A DNA stretch of 64,000 nucleotides from Phytophthora sp. 'mugwort' (taxonomy: Eukaryota > Oomycota > Peronosporomycetes > Peronosporales > Peronosporaceae), in assembly GCA_033558025.1 (NCBI GenBank), contig JAUCEF010000017.1, positions 2,790,001 through 2,854,000 on the forward strand, given 5' to 3'. Made by a program: the position numbers and the translations under genes. How positions within the stretch are numbered: position 1 is the first letter of the stretch; each line of letters starts with the position of its first letter. Shown one piece after another: positions 11,599 to 21,072 of the stretch. The notes beneath the pieces are model-generated. The model did not search any database, was not told the origin of the DNA, and saw only the letters and a list, made by a program, of their open reading frames with translations.

Positions 11599-11904
11599 CT
11601 GCTCTTTGCTTGCCTTTTAGGACGCTCGCGATACGCACTTGTTTTGGCCGCTGTGCGCCGTCTGATGGGTGCGTTGGCACGGCCACGTGTGTGGCACGAT
11701 ACGACTCTGTCCACCGCGCCCAAATCAGACGACGGAAATGGAGCGTCTCATTTCAACGGCGGTAGGCGTCCAATATCTGTGTTGAAGGTCAGGGGAAGGT
11801 CAGCACAGCAGCGCGTTGGAACGGAGAACGTCTGGAGAGAGCTGTGAGCATGCGTAGGAGGCGTGCTGGCGGCGCGACATGTGGGTGTGAAGAATGATTT
11901 GCGT

Positions 11905-11975
11905 GGCCTTGTGGTCTAGTGGTATGATTCTCGCTTAGGGTGCGAGAGGTCCCGGATTCGATCTCCGGCAAGGCC
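11905..11975 (+). tRNA. tRNA-Pro(AGG), array copy 32
   Basis: Consensus sequence; 366-bp unit. Confidence 0.97.
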
Positions 11976-12270
11976 CTGCTCTTTGCTTGCCTTTTGGGAC
12001 GCTCGCGATACGCACTTGTTTTGGCCGCTGTGCGCCGTCTGATGGGTGCGTTGGCACGGCCACGTGTGTGGCACGATACGACTCTGTCCACCGCGCCCAA
12101 ATCAGACGACGGAAATGGAGCGTCTCATTTCAACGGCGGTAGGCGTCCAATATCTGTGTTGAAGGTCAGCACAGCAGCGCGTTGGAACGGAGAACGTCTG
12201 GAGAGAGCTGTGAGCATGCGTAGGAGGCGTGCTGGCGGCGCGACATGTGGGTGTGAAGAATGATTTGCGT

Positions 12271-12341
12271 GGCCTTGTGGTCTAGTGGTATGATTCTCGC
12301 TTAGGGTGCGAGAGGTCCCGGATTCGATCTCCGGCAAGGCC
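12271..12341 (+). tRNA. tRNA-Pro(AGG), array copy 33
   Basis: Consensus sequence; 377-bp unit. Confidence 0.97.
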
Positions 12342-12647
12342 CTGCTCTTTGCTTGCCTTTTGGGACGCTCGCGATACGCACTTGTTTTGGCCGCTGTGCG
12401 CCGTCTGATGGGTGCGTTGGCACGGCCACGTGTGTGGCACGATACGACTCTGTCCACCGCGCCCAAATCAGACGACGGAAATGGAGCGTCTCATTTCAAC
12501 GGCGGTAGGCGTCCAATATCTGTGTTGAAGGTCAGGGGAAGGTCAGCACAGCAGCGCGTTGGAACGGAGAACGTCTGGAGAGAGCTGTGAGCATGCGTAG
12601 GAGGCGTGCTGGCGGCGCGACATGTGGGTGTGAAGAATGATTTGCGT

Positions 12648-12718
12648 GGCCTTGTGGTCTAGTGGTATGATTCTCGCTTAGGGTGCGAGAGGTCCCGGAT
12701 TCGATCTCCGGCAAGGCC
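12648..12718 (+). tRNA. tRNA-Pro(AGG), array copy 34
   Basis: Consensus sequence; 366-bp unit. Confidence 0.97.
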
Positions 12719-13013
12719 CTGCTCTTTGCTTGCCTTTTGGGACGCTCGCGATACGCACTTGTTTTGGCCGCTGTGCGCCGTCTGATGGGTGCGTTGGCAC
12801 GGCCACGTGTGTGGCACGATACGACTCTGTCCACCGCGCCCAAATCAGACGACGGAAATGGAGCGTCTCATTTCAACGGCGGTAGGCGTCCAATATCTGT
12901 GTTGAAGGTCAGCACAGCAGCGCGTTGGAACGGAGAACGTCTGGAGAGAGCTGTGAGCATGCGTAGGAGGCGTGCTGGCGGCGCGACATGTGGGTGTGAA
13001 GAATGATTTGCGT

Positions 13014-13084
13014 GGCCTTGTGGTCTAGTGGTATGATTCTCGCTTAGGGTGCGAGAGGTCCCGGATTCGATCTCCGGCAAGGCC
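13014..13084 (+). tRNA. tRNA-Pro(AGG), array copy 35
   Basis: Consensus sequence; 377-bp unit with the GGCATCC spacer allele shared only with copy 39. Confidence 0.97.
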
Positions 13085-13390
13085 CTGCTCTTTGCTTGCC
13101 TTTTGGGACGCTCGCGATACGCACTTGTTTTGGCCGCTGTGCGCCGTCTGATGGGTGCGTTGGCACGGCCACGTGTGTGGCACGATACGACTCTGTCCAC
13201 CGCGCCCAAATCAGACGACGGAAATGGAGCGTCTCATTTCAACGGCGGTAGGCATCCAATATCTGTGTTGAAGGTCAGGGGAAGGTCAGCACAGCAGCGC
13301 GTTGGAACGGAGAACGTCTGGAGAGAGCTGTGAGCATGCGTAGGAGGCGTGCTGGCGGCGCGACATGTGGGTGTGAAGAATGATTTGCGT

Positions 13391-13461
13391 GGCCTTGTGG
13401 TCTAGTGGTATGATTCTCGCTTAGGGTGCGAGAGGTCCCGGATTCGATCTCCGGCAAGGCC
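13391..13461 (+). tRNA. tRNA-Pro(AGG), array copy 36
   Basis: Consensus sequence; 366-bp unit. Confidence 0.97.
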
Positions 13462-13756
13462 CTGCTCTTTGCTTGCCTTTTGGGACGCTCGCGATACGCA
13501 CTTGTTTTGGCCGCTGTGCGCCGTCTGATGGGTGCGTTGGCACGGCCACGTGTGTGGCACGATACGACTCTGTCCACCGCGCCCAAATCAGACGACGGAA
13601 ATGGAGCGTCTCATTTCAACGGCGGTAGGCGTCCAATATCTGTGTTGAAGGTCAGCACAGCAGCGCGTTGGAACGGAGAACGTCTGGAGAGAGCTGTGAG
13701 CATGCGTAGGAGGCGTGCTGGCGGCGCGACATGTGGGTGTGAAGAATGATTTGCGT

Positions 13757-13827
13757 GGCCTGGTGGTCTAGTGGTATGATTCTCGCTTAGGGTGCGAGAG
13801 GTCCCGGATTCGATCTCCGGCAAGGCC
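13757..13827 (+). tRNA. tRNA-Pro(AGG), array copy 37, acceptor-stem variant
   Basis: The only complete copy whose tRNA departs from consensus. The acceptor 5' strand is GGCCTGG (G13762 for T), so pair 6-67 becomes a G-A mismatch. A and B boxes are unchanged, so transcription is likely, but processing, stability or charging may suffer. 377-bp unit. Confidence 0.92.
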
Positions 13828-14133
13828 CTGCTCTTTGCTTGCCTTTTGGGACGCTCGCGATACGCACTTGTTTTGGCCGCTGTGCGCCGTCTGATGGGTG
13901 CGTTGGCACGGCCACGTGTGTGGCACGATACGACTCTGTCCACCGCGCCCAAATCAGACGACGGAAATGGAGCGTCTCATTTCAACGGCGGTAGGCGTCC
14001 AATATCTGTGTTGAAGGTCAGGGGAAGGTCAGCACAGCAGCGCGTTGGAACGGAGAACGTCTGGAGAGAGCTGTGAGCATGCGTAGGAGGCGTGCTGGCG
14101 GCGCGACATGTGGGTGTGAAGAATGATTTGCGT

Positions 14134-14204
14134 GGCCTTGTGGTCTAGTGGTATGATTCTCGCTTAGGGTGCGAGAGGTCCCGGATTCGATCTCCGGCAA
14201 GGCC
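14134..14204 (+). tRNA. tRNA-Pro(AGG), array copy 38
   Basis: Consensus sequence; 366-bp unit. Confidence 0.97.
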
Positions 14205-14499
14205 CTGCTCTTTGCTTGCCTTTTGGGACGCTCGCGATACGCACTTGTTTTGGCCGCTGTGCGCCGTCTGATGGGTGCGTTGGCACGGCCACGTGTGTGG
14301 CACGATACGACTCTGTCCACCGCGCCCAAATCAGACGACGGAAATGGAGCGTCTCATTTCAACGGCGGTAGGCGTCCAATATCTGTGTTGAAGGTCAGCA
14401 CAGCAGCGCGTTGGAACGGAGAACGTCTGGAGAGAGCTGTGAGCATGCGTAGGAGGCGTGCTGGCGGCGCGACATGTGGGTGTGAAGAATGATTTGCGT

Positions 14500-14570
14500 G
14501 GCCTTGTGGTCTAGTGGTATGATTCTCGCTTAGGGTGCGAGAGGTCCCGGATTCGATCTCCGGCAAGGCC
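14500..14570 (+). tRNA. tRNA-Pro(AGG), array copy 39
   Basis: Consensus sequence; 377-bp unit with the GGCATCC allele, 1486 bp (four units) after copy 35. Confidence 0.97.
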
Positions 14571-14876
14571 CTGCTCTTTGCTTGCCTTTTGGGACGCTCG
14601 CGATACGCACTTGTTTTGGCCGCTGTGCGCCGTCTGATGGGTGCGTTGGCACGGCCACGTGTGTGGCACGATACGACTCTGTCCACCGCGCCCAAATCAG
14701 ACGACGGAAATGGAGCGTCTCATTTCAACGGCGGTAGGCATCCAATATCTGTGTTGAAGGTCAGGGGAAGGTCAGCACAGCAGCGCGTTGGAACGGAGAA
14801 CGTCTGGAGAGAGCTGTGAGCATGCGTAGGAGGCGTGCTGGCGGCGCGACATGTGGGTGTGAAGAATGATTTGCGT

Positions 14877-14947
14877 GGCCTTGTGGTCTAGTGGTATGAT
14901 TCTCGCTTAGGGTGCGAGAGGTCCCGGATTCGATCTCCGGCAAGGCC
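14877..14947 (+). tRNA. tRNA-Pro(AGG), array copy 40
   Basis: Consensus sequence; 366-bp unit, end of the regular alternation. Confidence 0.97.
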
Positions 14948-15242
14948 CTGCTCTTTGCTTGCCTTTTGGGACGCTCGCGATACGCACTTGTTTTGGCCGC
15001 TGTGCGCCGTCTGATGGGTGCGTTGGCACGGCCACGTGTGTGGCACGATACGACTCTGTCCACCGCGCCCAAATCAGACGACGGAAATGGAGCGTCTCAT
15101 TTCAACGGCGGTAGGCGTCCAATATCTGTGTTGAAGGTCAGCACAGCAGCGCGTTGGAACGGAGAACGTCTGGAGAGAGCTGTGAGCATGCGTAGGAGGC
15201 GTGCTGGCGGCGCGACATGTGGGTGTGAAGAATGATTTGCGT

Positions 15243-15313
15243 GGCCTTGTGGTCTAGTGGTATGATTCTCGCTTAGGGTGCGAGAGGTCCCGGATTCGAT
15301 CTCCGGCAAGGCC
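15243..15313 (+). tRNA. tRNA-Pro(AGG), array copy 41
   Basis: Consensus sequence; 377-bp unit. Confidence 0.97.
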
Positions 15314-15619
15314 CTGCTCTTTGCTTGCCTTTTGGGACGCTCGCGATACGCACTTGTTTTGGCCGCTGTGCGCCGTCTGATGGGTGCGTTGGCACGGCCA
15401 CGTGTGTGGCACGATACGACTCTGTCCACCGCGCCCAAATCAGACGACGGAAATGGAGCGTCTCATTTCAACGGCGGTAGGCGTCCAATATCTGTGTTGA
15501 AGGTCAGGGGAAGGTCAGCACAGCAGCGCGTTGGAACGGAGAACGTCTGGAGAGAGCTGTGAGCATGCGTAGGAGGCGTGCTGGCGGCGCGACATGTGGG
15601 TGTGAAGAATGATTTGCGT

Positions 15620-15690
15620 GGCCTTGTGGTCTAGTGGTATGATTCTCGCTTAGGGTGCGAGAGGTCCCGGATTCGATCTCCGGCAAGGCC
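15620..15690 (+). tRNA. tRNA-Pro(AGG), array copy 42
   Basis: Consensus sequence; 377-bp unit with A15711. Starts a run of five A-allele units. Confidence 0.97.
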
Positions 15691-15996
15691 CTGCTCTTTG
15701 CTTGCCTTTTAGGACGCTCGCGATACGCACTTGTTTTGGCCGCTGTGCGCCGTCTGATGGGTGCGTTGGCACGGCCACGTGTGTGGCACGATACGACTCT
15801 GTCCACCGCGCCCAAATCAGACGACGGAAATGGAGCGTCTCATTTCAACGGCGGTAGGCGTCCAATATCTGTGTTGAAGGTCAGGGGAAGGTCAGCACAG
15901 CAGCGCGTTGGAACGGAGAACGTCTGGAGAGAGCTGTGAGCATGCGTAGGAGGCGTGCTGGCGGCGCGACATGTGGGTGTGAAGAATGATTTGCGT

Positions 15997-16067
15997 GGCC
16001 TTGTGGTCTAGTGGTATGATTCTCGCTTAGGGTGCGAGAGGTCCCGGATTCGATCTCCGGCAAGGCC
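15997..16067 (+). tRNA. tRNA-Pro(AGG), array copy 43
   Basis: Consensus sequence; 377-bp unit with A16088. Confidence 0.97.
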
Positions 16068-16373
16068 CTGCTCTTTGCTTGCCTTTTAGGACGCTCGCGA
16101 TACGCACTTGTTTTGGCCGCTGTGCGCCGTCTGATGGGTGCGTTGGCACGGCCACGTGTGTGGCACGATACGACTCTGTCCACCGCGCCCAAATCAGACG
16201 ACGGAAATGGAGCGTCTCATTTCAACGGCGGTAGGCGTCCAATATCTGTGTTGAAGGTCAGGGGAAGGTCAGCACAGCAGCGCGTTGGAACGGAGAACGT
16301 CTGGAGAGAGCTGTGAGCATGCGTAGGAGGCGTGCTGGCGGCGCGACATGTGGGTGTGAAGAATGATTTGCGT

Positions 16374-16444
16374 GGCCTTGTGGTCTAGTGGTATGATTCT
16401 CGCTTAGGGTGCGAGAGGTCCCGGATTCGATCTCCGGCAAGGCC
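16374..16444 (+). tRNA. tRNA-Pro(AGG), array copy 44
   Basis: Consensus sequence; 377-bp unit with A16465. The spacer has GGAATGG and GCATGCATAG, both shared only with copy 45. Confidence 0.97.
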
Positions 16445-16750
16445 CTGCTCTTTGCTTGCCTTTTAGGACGCTCGCGATACGCACTTGTTTTGGCCGCTGT
16501 GCGCCGTCTGATGGGTGCGTTGGCACGGCCACGTGTGTGGCACGATACGACTCTGTCCACCGCGCCCAAATCAGACGACGGAAATGGAGCGTCTCATTTC
16601 AACGGCGGTAGGCGTCCAATATCTGTGTTGAAGGTCAGGGGAAGGTCAGCACAGCAGCGCGTTGGAATGGAGAACGTCTGGAGAGAGCTGTGAGCATGCA
16701 TAGGAGGCGTGCTGGCGGCGCGACATGTGGGTGTGAAGAATGATTTGCGT

Positions 16751-16821
16751 GGCCTTGTGGTCTAGTGGTATGATTCTCGCTTAGGGTGCGAGAGGTCCCG
16801 GATTCGATCTCCGGCAAGGCC
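16751..16821 (+). tRNA. tRNA-Pro(AGG), array copy 45
   Basis: Consensus sequence; 377-bp unit with A16842, a near-twin of copy 44. Confidence 0.97.
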
Positions 16822-17127
16822 CTGCTCTTTGCTTGCCTTTTAGGACGCTCGCGATACGCACTTGTTTTGGCCGCTGTGCGCCGTCTGATGGGTGCGTTGG
16901 CACGGCCACGTGTGTGGCACGATACGACTCTGTCCACCGCGCCCAAATCAGACGACGGAAATGGAGCGTCTCATTTCAACGGCGGTAGGCGTCCAATATC
17001 TGTGTTGAAGGTCAGGGGAAGGTCAGCACAGCAGCGCGTTGGAATGGAGAACGTCTGGAGAGAGCTGTGAGCATGCATAGGAGGCGTGCTGGCGGCGCGA
17101 CATGTGGGTGTGAAGAATGATTTGCGT

Positions 17128-17198
17128 GGCCTTGTGGTCTAGTGGTATGATTCTCGCTTAGGGTGCGAGAGGTCCCGGATTCGATCTCCGGCAAGGCC
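17128..17198 (+). tRNA. tRNA-Pro(AGG), array copy 46
   Basis: Consensus sequence; 366-bp unit with A17219. Confidence 0.97.
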
Positions 17199-17493
17199 CT
17201 GCTCTTTGCTTGCCTTTTAGGACGCTCGCGATACGCACTTGTTTTGGCCGCTGTGCGCCGTCTGATGGGTGCGTTGGCACGGCCACGTGTGTGGCACGAT
17301 ACGACTCTGTCCACCGCGCCCAAATCAGACGACGGAAATGGAGCGTCTCATTTCAACGGCGGTAGGCGTCCAATATCTGTGTTGAAGGTCAGCACAGCAG
17401 CGCGTTGGAACGGAGAACGTCTGGAGAGAGCTGTGAGCATGCGTAGGAGGCGTGCTGGCGGCGCGACATGTGGGTGTGAAGAATGATTTGCGT

Positions 17494-17564
17494 GGCCTTG
17501 TGGTCTAGTGGTATGATTCTCGCTTAGGGTGCGAGAGGTCCCGGATTCGATCTCCGGCAAGGCC
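17494..17564 (+). tRNA. tRNA-Pro(AGG), array copy 47
   Basis: Consensus sequence; 366-bp unit. Confidence 0.97.
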
Positions 17565-17859
17565 CTGCTCTTTGCTTGCCTTTTGGGACGCTCGCGATAC
17601 GCACTTGTTTTGGCCGCTGTGCGCCGTCTGATGGGTGCGTTGGCACGGCCACGTGTGTGGCACGATACGACTCTGTCCACCGCGCCCAAATCAGACGACG
17701 GAAATGGAGCGTCTCATTTCAACGGCGGTAGGCGTCCAATATCTGTGTTGAAGGTCAGCACAGCAGCGCGTTGGAACGGAGAACGTCTGGAGAGAGCTGT
17801 GAGCATGCGTAGGAGGCGTGCTGGCGGCGCGACATGTGGGTGTGAAGAATGATTTGCGT

Positions 17860-17930
17860 GGCCTTGTGGTCTAGTGGTATGATTCTCGCTTAGGGTGCGA
17901 GAGGTCCCGGATTCGATCTCCGGCAAGGCC
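17860..17930 (+). tRNA. tRNA-Pro(AGG), array copy 48
   Basis: Consensus sequence; 366-bp unit with a private TTGAAAG spacer change. Confidence 0.97.
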
Positions 17931-18225
17931 CTGCTCTTTGCTTGCCTTTTGGGACGCTCGCGATACGCACTTGTTTTGGCCGCTGTGCGCCGTCTGATGG
18001 GTGCGTTGGCACGGCCACGTGTGTGGCACGATACGACTCTGTCCACCGCGCCCAAATCAGACGACGGAAATGGAGCGTCTCATTTCAACGGCGGTAGGCG
18101 TCCAATATCTGTGTTGAAAGTCAGCACAGCAGCGCGTTGGAACGGAGAACGTCTGGAGAGAGCTGTGAGCATGCGTAGGAGGCGTGCTGGCGGCGCGACA
18201 TGTGGGTGTGAAGAATGATTTGCGT

Positions 18226-18296
18226 GGCCTTGTGGTCTAGTGGTATGATTCTCGCTTAGGGTGCGAGAGGTCCCGGATTCGATCTCCGGCAAGGCC
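18226..18296 (+). tRNA. tRNA-Pro(AGG), array copy 49
   Basis: Consensus sequence; 377-bp unit with the GGTGGGCG allele, shared with copies 50 and 52. Confidence 0.97.
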
Positions 18297-18602
18297 CTGC
18301 TCTTTGCTTGCCTTTTGGGACGCTCGCGATACGCACTTGTTTTGGCCGCTGTGCGCCGTCTGATGGGTGCGTTGGCACGGCCACGTGTGTGGCACGATAC
18401 GACTCTGTCCACCGCGCCCAAATCAGACGACGGAAATGGAGCGTCTCATTTCAACGGCGGTGGGCGTCCAATATCTGTGTTGAAGGTCAGGGGAAGGTCA
18501 GCACAGCAGCGCGTTGGAACGGAGAACGTCTGGAGAGAGCTGTGAGCATGCGTAGGAGGCGTGCTGGCGGCGCGACATGTGGGTGTGAAGAATGATTTGC
18601 GT

Positions 18603-18673
18603 GGCCTTGTGGTCTAGTGGTATGATTCTCGCTTAGGGTGCGAGAGGTCCCGGATTCGATCTCCGGCAAGGCC
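18603..18673 (+). tRNA. tRNA-Pro(AGG), array copy 50
   Basis: Consensus sequence; 377-bp unit with GGTGGGCG and a private GTGCGACG change. Confidence 0.97.
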
Positions 18674-18979
18674 CTGCTCTTTGCTTGCCTTTTGGGACGC
18701 TCGCGATACGCACTTGTTTTGGCCGCTGTGCGACGTCTGATGGGTGCGTTGGCACGGCCACGTGTGTGGCACGATACGACTCTGTCCACCGCGCCCAAAT
18801 CAGACGACGGAAATGGAGCGTCTCATTTCAACGGCGGTGGGCGTCCAATATCTGTGTTGAAGGTCAGGGGAAGGTCAGCACAGCAGCGCGTTGGAACGGA
18901 GAACGTCTGGAGAGAGCTGTGAGCATGCGTAGGAGGCGTGCTGGCGGCGCGACATGTGGGTGTGAAGAATGATTTGCGT

Positions 18980-19050
18980 GGCCTTGTGGTCTAGTGGTAT
19001 GATTCTCGCTTAGGGTGCGAGAGGTCCCGGATTCGATCTCCGGCAAGGCC
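18980..19050 (+). tRNA. tRNA-Pro(AGG), array copy 51
   Basis: Consensus sequence; 377-bp unit with the usual GGTAGGCG. Confidence 0.97.
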
Positions 19051-19356
19051 CTGCTCTTTGCTTGCCTTTTGGGACGCTCGCGATACGCACTTGTTTTGGC
19101 CGCTGTGCGCCGTCTGATGGGTGCGTTGGCACGGCCACGTGTGTGGCACGATACGACTCTGTCCACCGCGCCCAAATCAGACGACGGAAATGGAGCGTCT
19201 CATTTCAACGGCGGTAGGCGTCCAATATCTGTGTTGAAGGTCAGGGGAAGGTCAGCACAGCAGCGCGTTGGAACGGAGAACGTCTGGAGAGAGCTGTGAG
19301 CATGCGTAGGAGGCGTGCTGGCGGCGCGACATGTGGGTGTGAAGAATGATTTGCGT

Positions 19357-19427
19357 GGCCTTGTGGTCTAGTGGTATGATTCTCGCTTAGGGTGCGAGAG
19401 GTCCCGGATTCGATCTCCGGCAAGGCC
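19357..19427 (+). tRNA. tRNA-Pro(AGG), array copy 52
   Basis: Last complete plus-strand copy; 377-bp unit with GGTGGGCG. Confidence 0.97.
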
Positions 19428-19733
19428 CTGCTCTTTGCTTGCCTTTTGGGACGCTCGCGATACGCACTTGTTTTGGCCGCTGTGCGCCGTCTGATGGGTG
19501 CGTTGGCACGGCCACGTGTGTGGCACGATACGACTCTGTCCACCGCGCCCAAATCAGACGACGGAAATGGAGCGTCTCATTTCAACGGCGGTGGGCGTCC
19601 AATATCTGTGTTGAAGGTCAGGGGAAGGTCAGCACAGCAGCGCGTTGGAACGGAGAACGTCTGGAGAGAGCTGTGAGCATGCGTAGGAGGCGTGCTGGCG
19701 GCGCGACATGTGGGTGTGAAGAATGATTTGCGT

Positions 19734-19794
19734 GGCCTTGTGGTCTAGTGGTATGATTCTCGCTTAGGGTGCGAGAGGTCCCGGATTCGATCTC
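19734..19794 (+). pseudogene. Truncated tRNA-Pro(AGG), copy 53
   Basis: The first 61 nt match the array tRNA through the T loop; the sequence then breaks after GATCTC into unrelated GAACAA and the inverted copy. The 3' acceptor strand is missing, so no mature tRNA can form. The A box and nearly all of the B box remain, so polymerase III initiation is conceivable. No run of four T occurs on this strand until about 20726. Confidence 0.93.
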
Positions 19795-19852
19795 GAACAA
19801 CGGCCAAAACAAGTGCGTATCGCGAGCGTCCCAAAAGGCAAGCAAAGAGCAG

Positions 19853-19923
19853 GGCCTTGCCGGAGATCGAATCCGGGACCTCTCGCACCCTAAGCGAGAA
19901 TCATACCACTAGACCACAAGGCC
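19853..19923 (-). tRNA. tRNA-Pro(AGG), inverted terminal copy
   Basis: The complete 71-nt consensus tRNA on the minus strand, pointing back into the array. Its downstream T4 signal is retained (AAAA near 19834 on the plus strand), so it may be functional. Confidence 0.96.
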
Positions 19924-20021
19924 ACGCAAATCATTCTTCACACCCACATGTCGCGCCGCCAGCACGCCTCCTACGCATGCTCACAGCTCTCTCCAGACGT
20001 TCTCCGTTCCAACGCGCTGCT

Positions 20022-20529
20022 TGGCGGACCGTTAGTAGATGTATACAGGAGTTGGATTATAGCTAAGGCATGAAATGTCGGAGTCCAGGACCTCCTAGAA
20101 AAACGAACACGAACACTTGTGAAGTAGGGAACTCCACGACGACGAGACAGAAGAGGACCGGCGGCGACAGCTTGCGAAGCTTCGGGACGTCTACTACGAA
20201 GCAAACGCTTGCGTGAGAATTTGGAAGCTCTCAAGCAGAACCGCCGAAAATCTTACGTGTTGAAGAAGATGGATTACAATCGCAAACTTATATTGTATTT
20301 AGAGCGGAGCTTAGGGTCCCAGGGTGCGGCGAACGCGACGGACACGACGGAGAAAGGGGGGGGGGAAGTCGGTGGGCACGGAGAAGCAGGCGCGGGGTAT
20401 TGATAAGAGGAGGAAGGAGTTGTGCACAGTGAAGTTGGCGGGTGTCACGTTTGGGGCGGCGGAGGCGACGGACAGTTGAGACTGGCGGGGAACACGGAGA
20501 AGGTGGAGAAGGCGACGGCGACGGACACG
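20022..20529. other. Array flank, no recognised gene
   Basis: Unique sequence after the foldback. The part from about 20320 to 20529 is G-rich and low in complexity (repeated GGCGACGGA/GGAGAAGG motifs). Short frames exist on both strands, but none shows a recognisable domain. Confidence 0.5.
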
Positions 20530-21072
20530 ATGGACATGGTCATTAATAAGGGGTGAGTTTACAAACTATAACGATATATGCGGGGACGGAAACAATGTTA
20601 ACTATCGCATTTATTTCGGACAGATCTTACACAGTGGACGAAGACAAGATTATTGTTGAGATGCAAGCCAAACTAGGCAACCGCTGGTCCATTATCGCGC
20701 AACAGCTTAAGGTTTGGTAGGATACTTTTAACTGCTGCAGGAATATGGTTCTCTAACTCGAAATGCGTGAACGTTTTGTTTTGTTCATCAGGGCCGAACC
20801 GAACACGCTGTCAAAATTCGCTGGAAATCGGTCATTAAGAAGGCGACTAAGACGGTGGAGCAGGTCGCGATGGGTGAAGATGACATTCCCGCTACCTCCT
20901 GGATCCGGACTTTCCCGGGACCCTTCAACGAAAAGGTCAATTCTTGTGATTGCCCCTTTGTTTTTTCCTCCTTTGCTGTCTCCTCCTTCCATCTCAGGCT
21001 AATATAACTTGCGATTTTCAATCTGGTCATCGAAAGCGACGTCAAAGTATCCATCTTGGACACTTGAGCTGA
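20530..21072 (+). CDS. MYB R3-repeat protein fragment (spliced)
   Basis: Four short exons give 109 aa: 20530-20552, 20624-20711, 20792-20935 and 20998-21072. The three introns are GT-AG, 62-80 nt, and every junction keeps frame. The product opens with a MYB R3-type repeat: KGSYTVDEDKIIVEM, then LGNRWSIIAQQLKGRTEHAV and KIRWKSVIKKA, with helix-turn-helix spacing typical of c-MYB-like R2R3 proteins. The R1/R2 repeats expected upstream are not visible; instead the frame runs into Gly/Glu-rich low-complexity sequence. It may be a truncated or pseudogenised MYB gene broken near the array edge. Splice sites are my reading; the start and last exon are uncertain. Confidence 0.55.

Larger units (their letters stand above)
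1..19794 (+). repeat. Tandem array of 377-bp tRNA-Pro(AGG) units
   Basis: About 52.5 head-to-tail units, each with one tRNA gene and a roughly 300-bp spacer. Of the 52 intervals between successive tRNA starts, 33 are 377 bp, 15 are 366 bp and 4 are 367 bp. The short forms lack 11 bp lying between two copies of AGGTCA in the spacer; the 367 form also has an extra T in the following GCGTTTGG. Spacer substitutions are few and shared between specific units, so the array is strongly homogenised. It continues beyond the left window edge and ends on the right in an inverted copy. The repeated 94-113 aa open frames on both strands follow the unit and overlap the tRNA; I do not treat them as genes. 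Confidence 0.97.
19636..20021. repeat. 159-bp perfect inverted repeat closing the tRNA array
   Basis: The arm 19636-19794 (spacer plus truncated tRNA) is the exact reverse complement of 19863-20021, with a 68-nt loop. The inverted segment runs 19801-20021 and holds one whole tRNA plus flanks. Sequence after 20021 is unrelated to the unit. Confidence 0.95.

Noticed and set aside
1..19794. CRISPR array
   Set aside because: Repeats are 366-377 bp with identical content and no variable short spacers; the unit contains a eukaryotic-type tRNA with a Pol III terminator.
219..19845. Repeated 94-113 aa open frames on both strands of the tRNA array
   Set aside because: They recur because the unit recurs, begin at non-ATG or within the tRNA, overlap each other on opposite strands and change length with the 11-bp indel. 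No domain or codon-pattern support.
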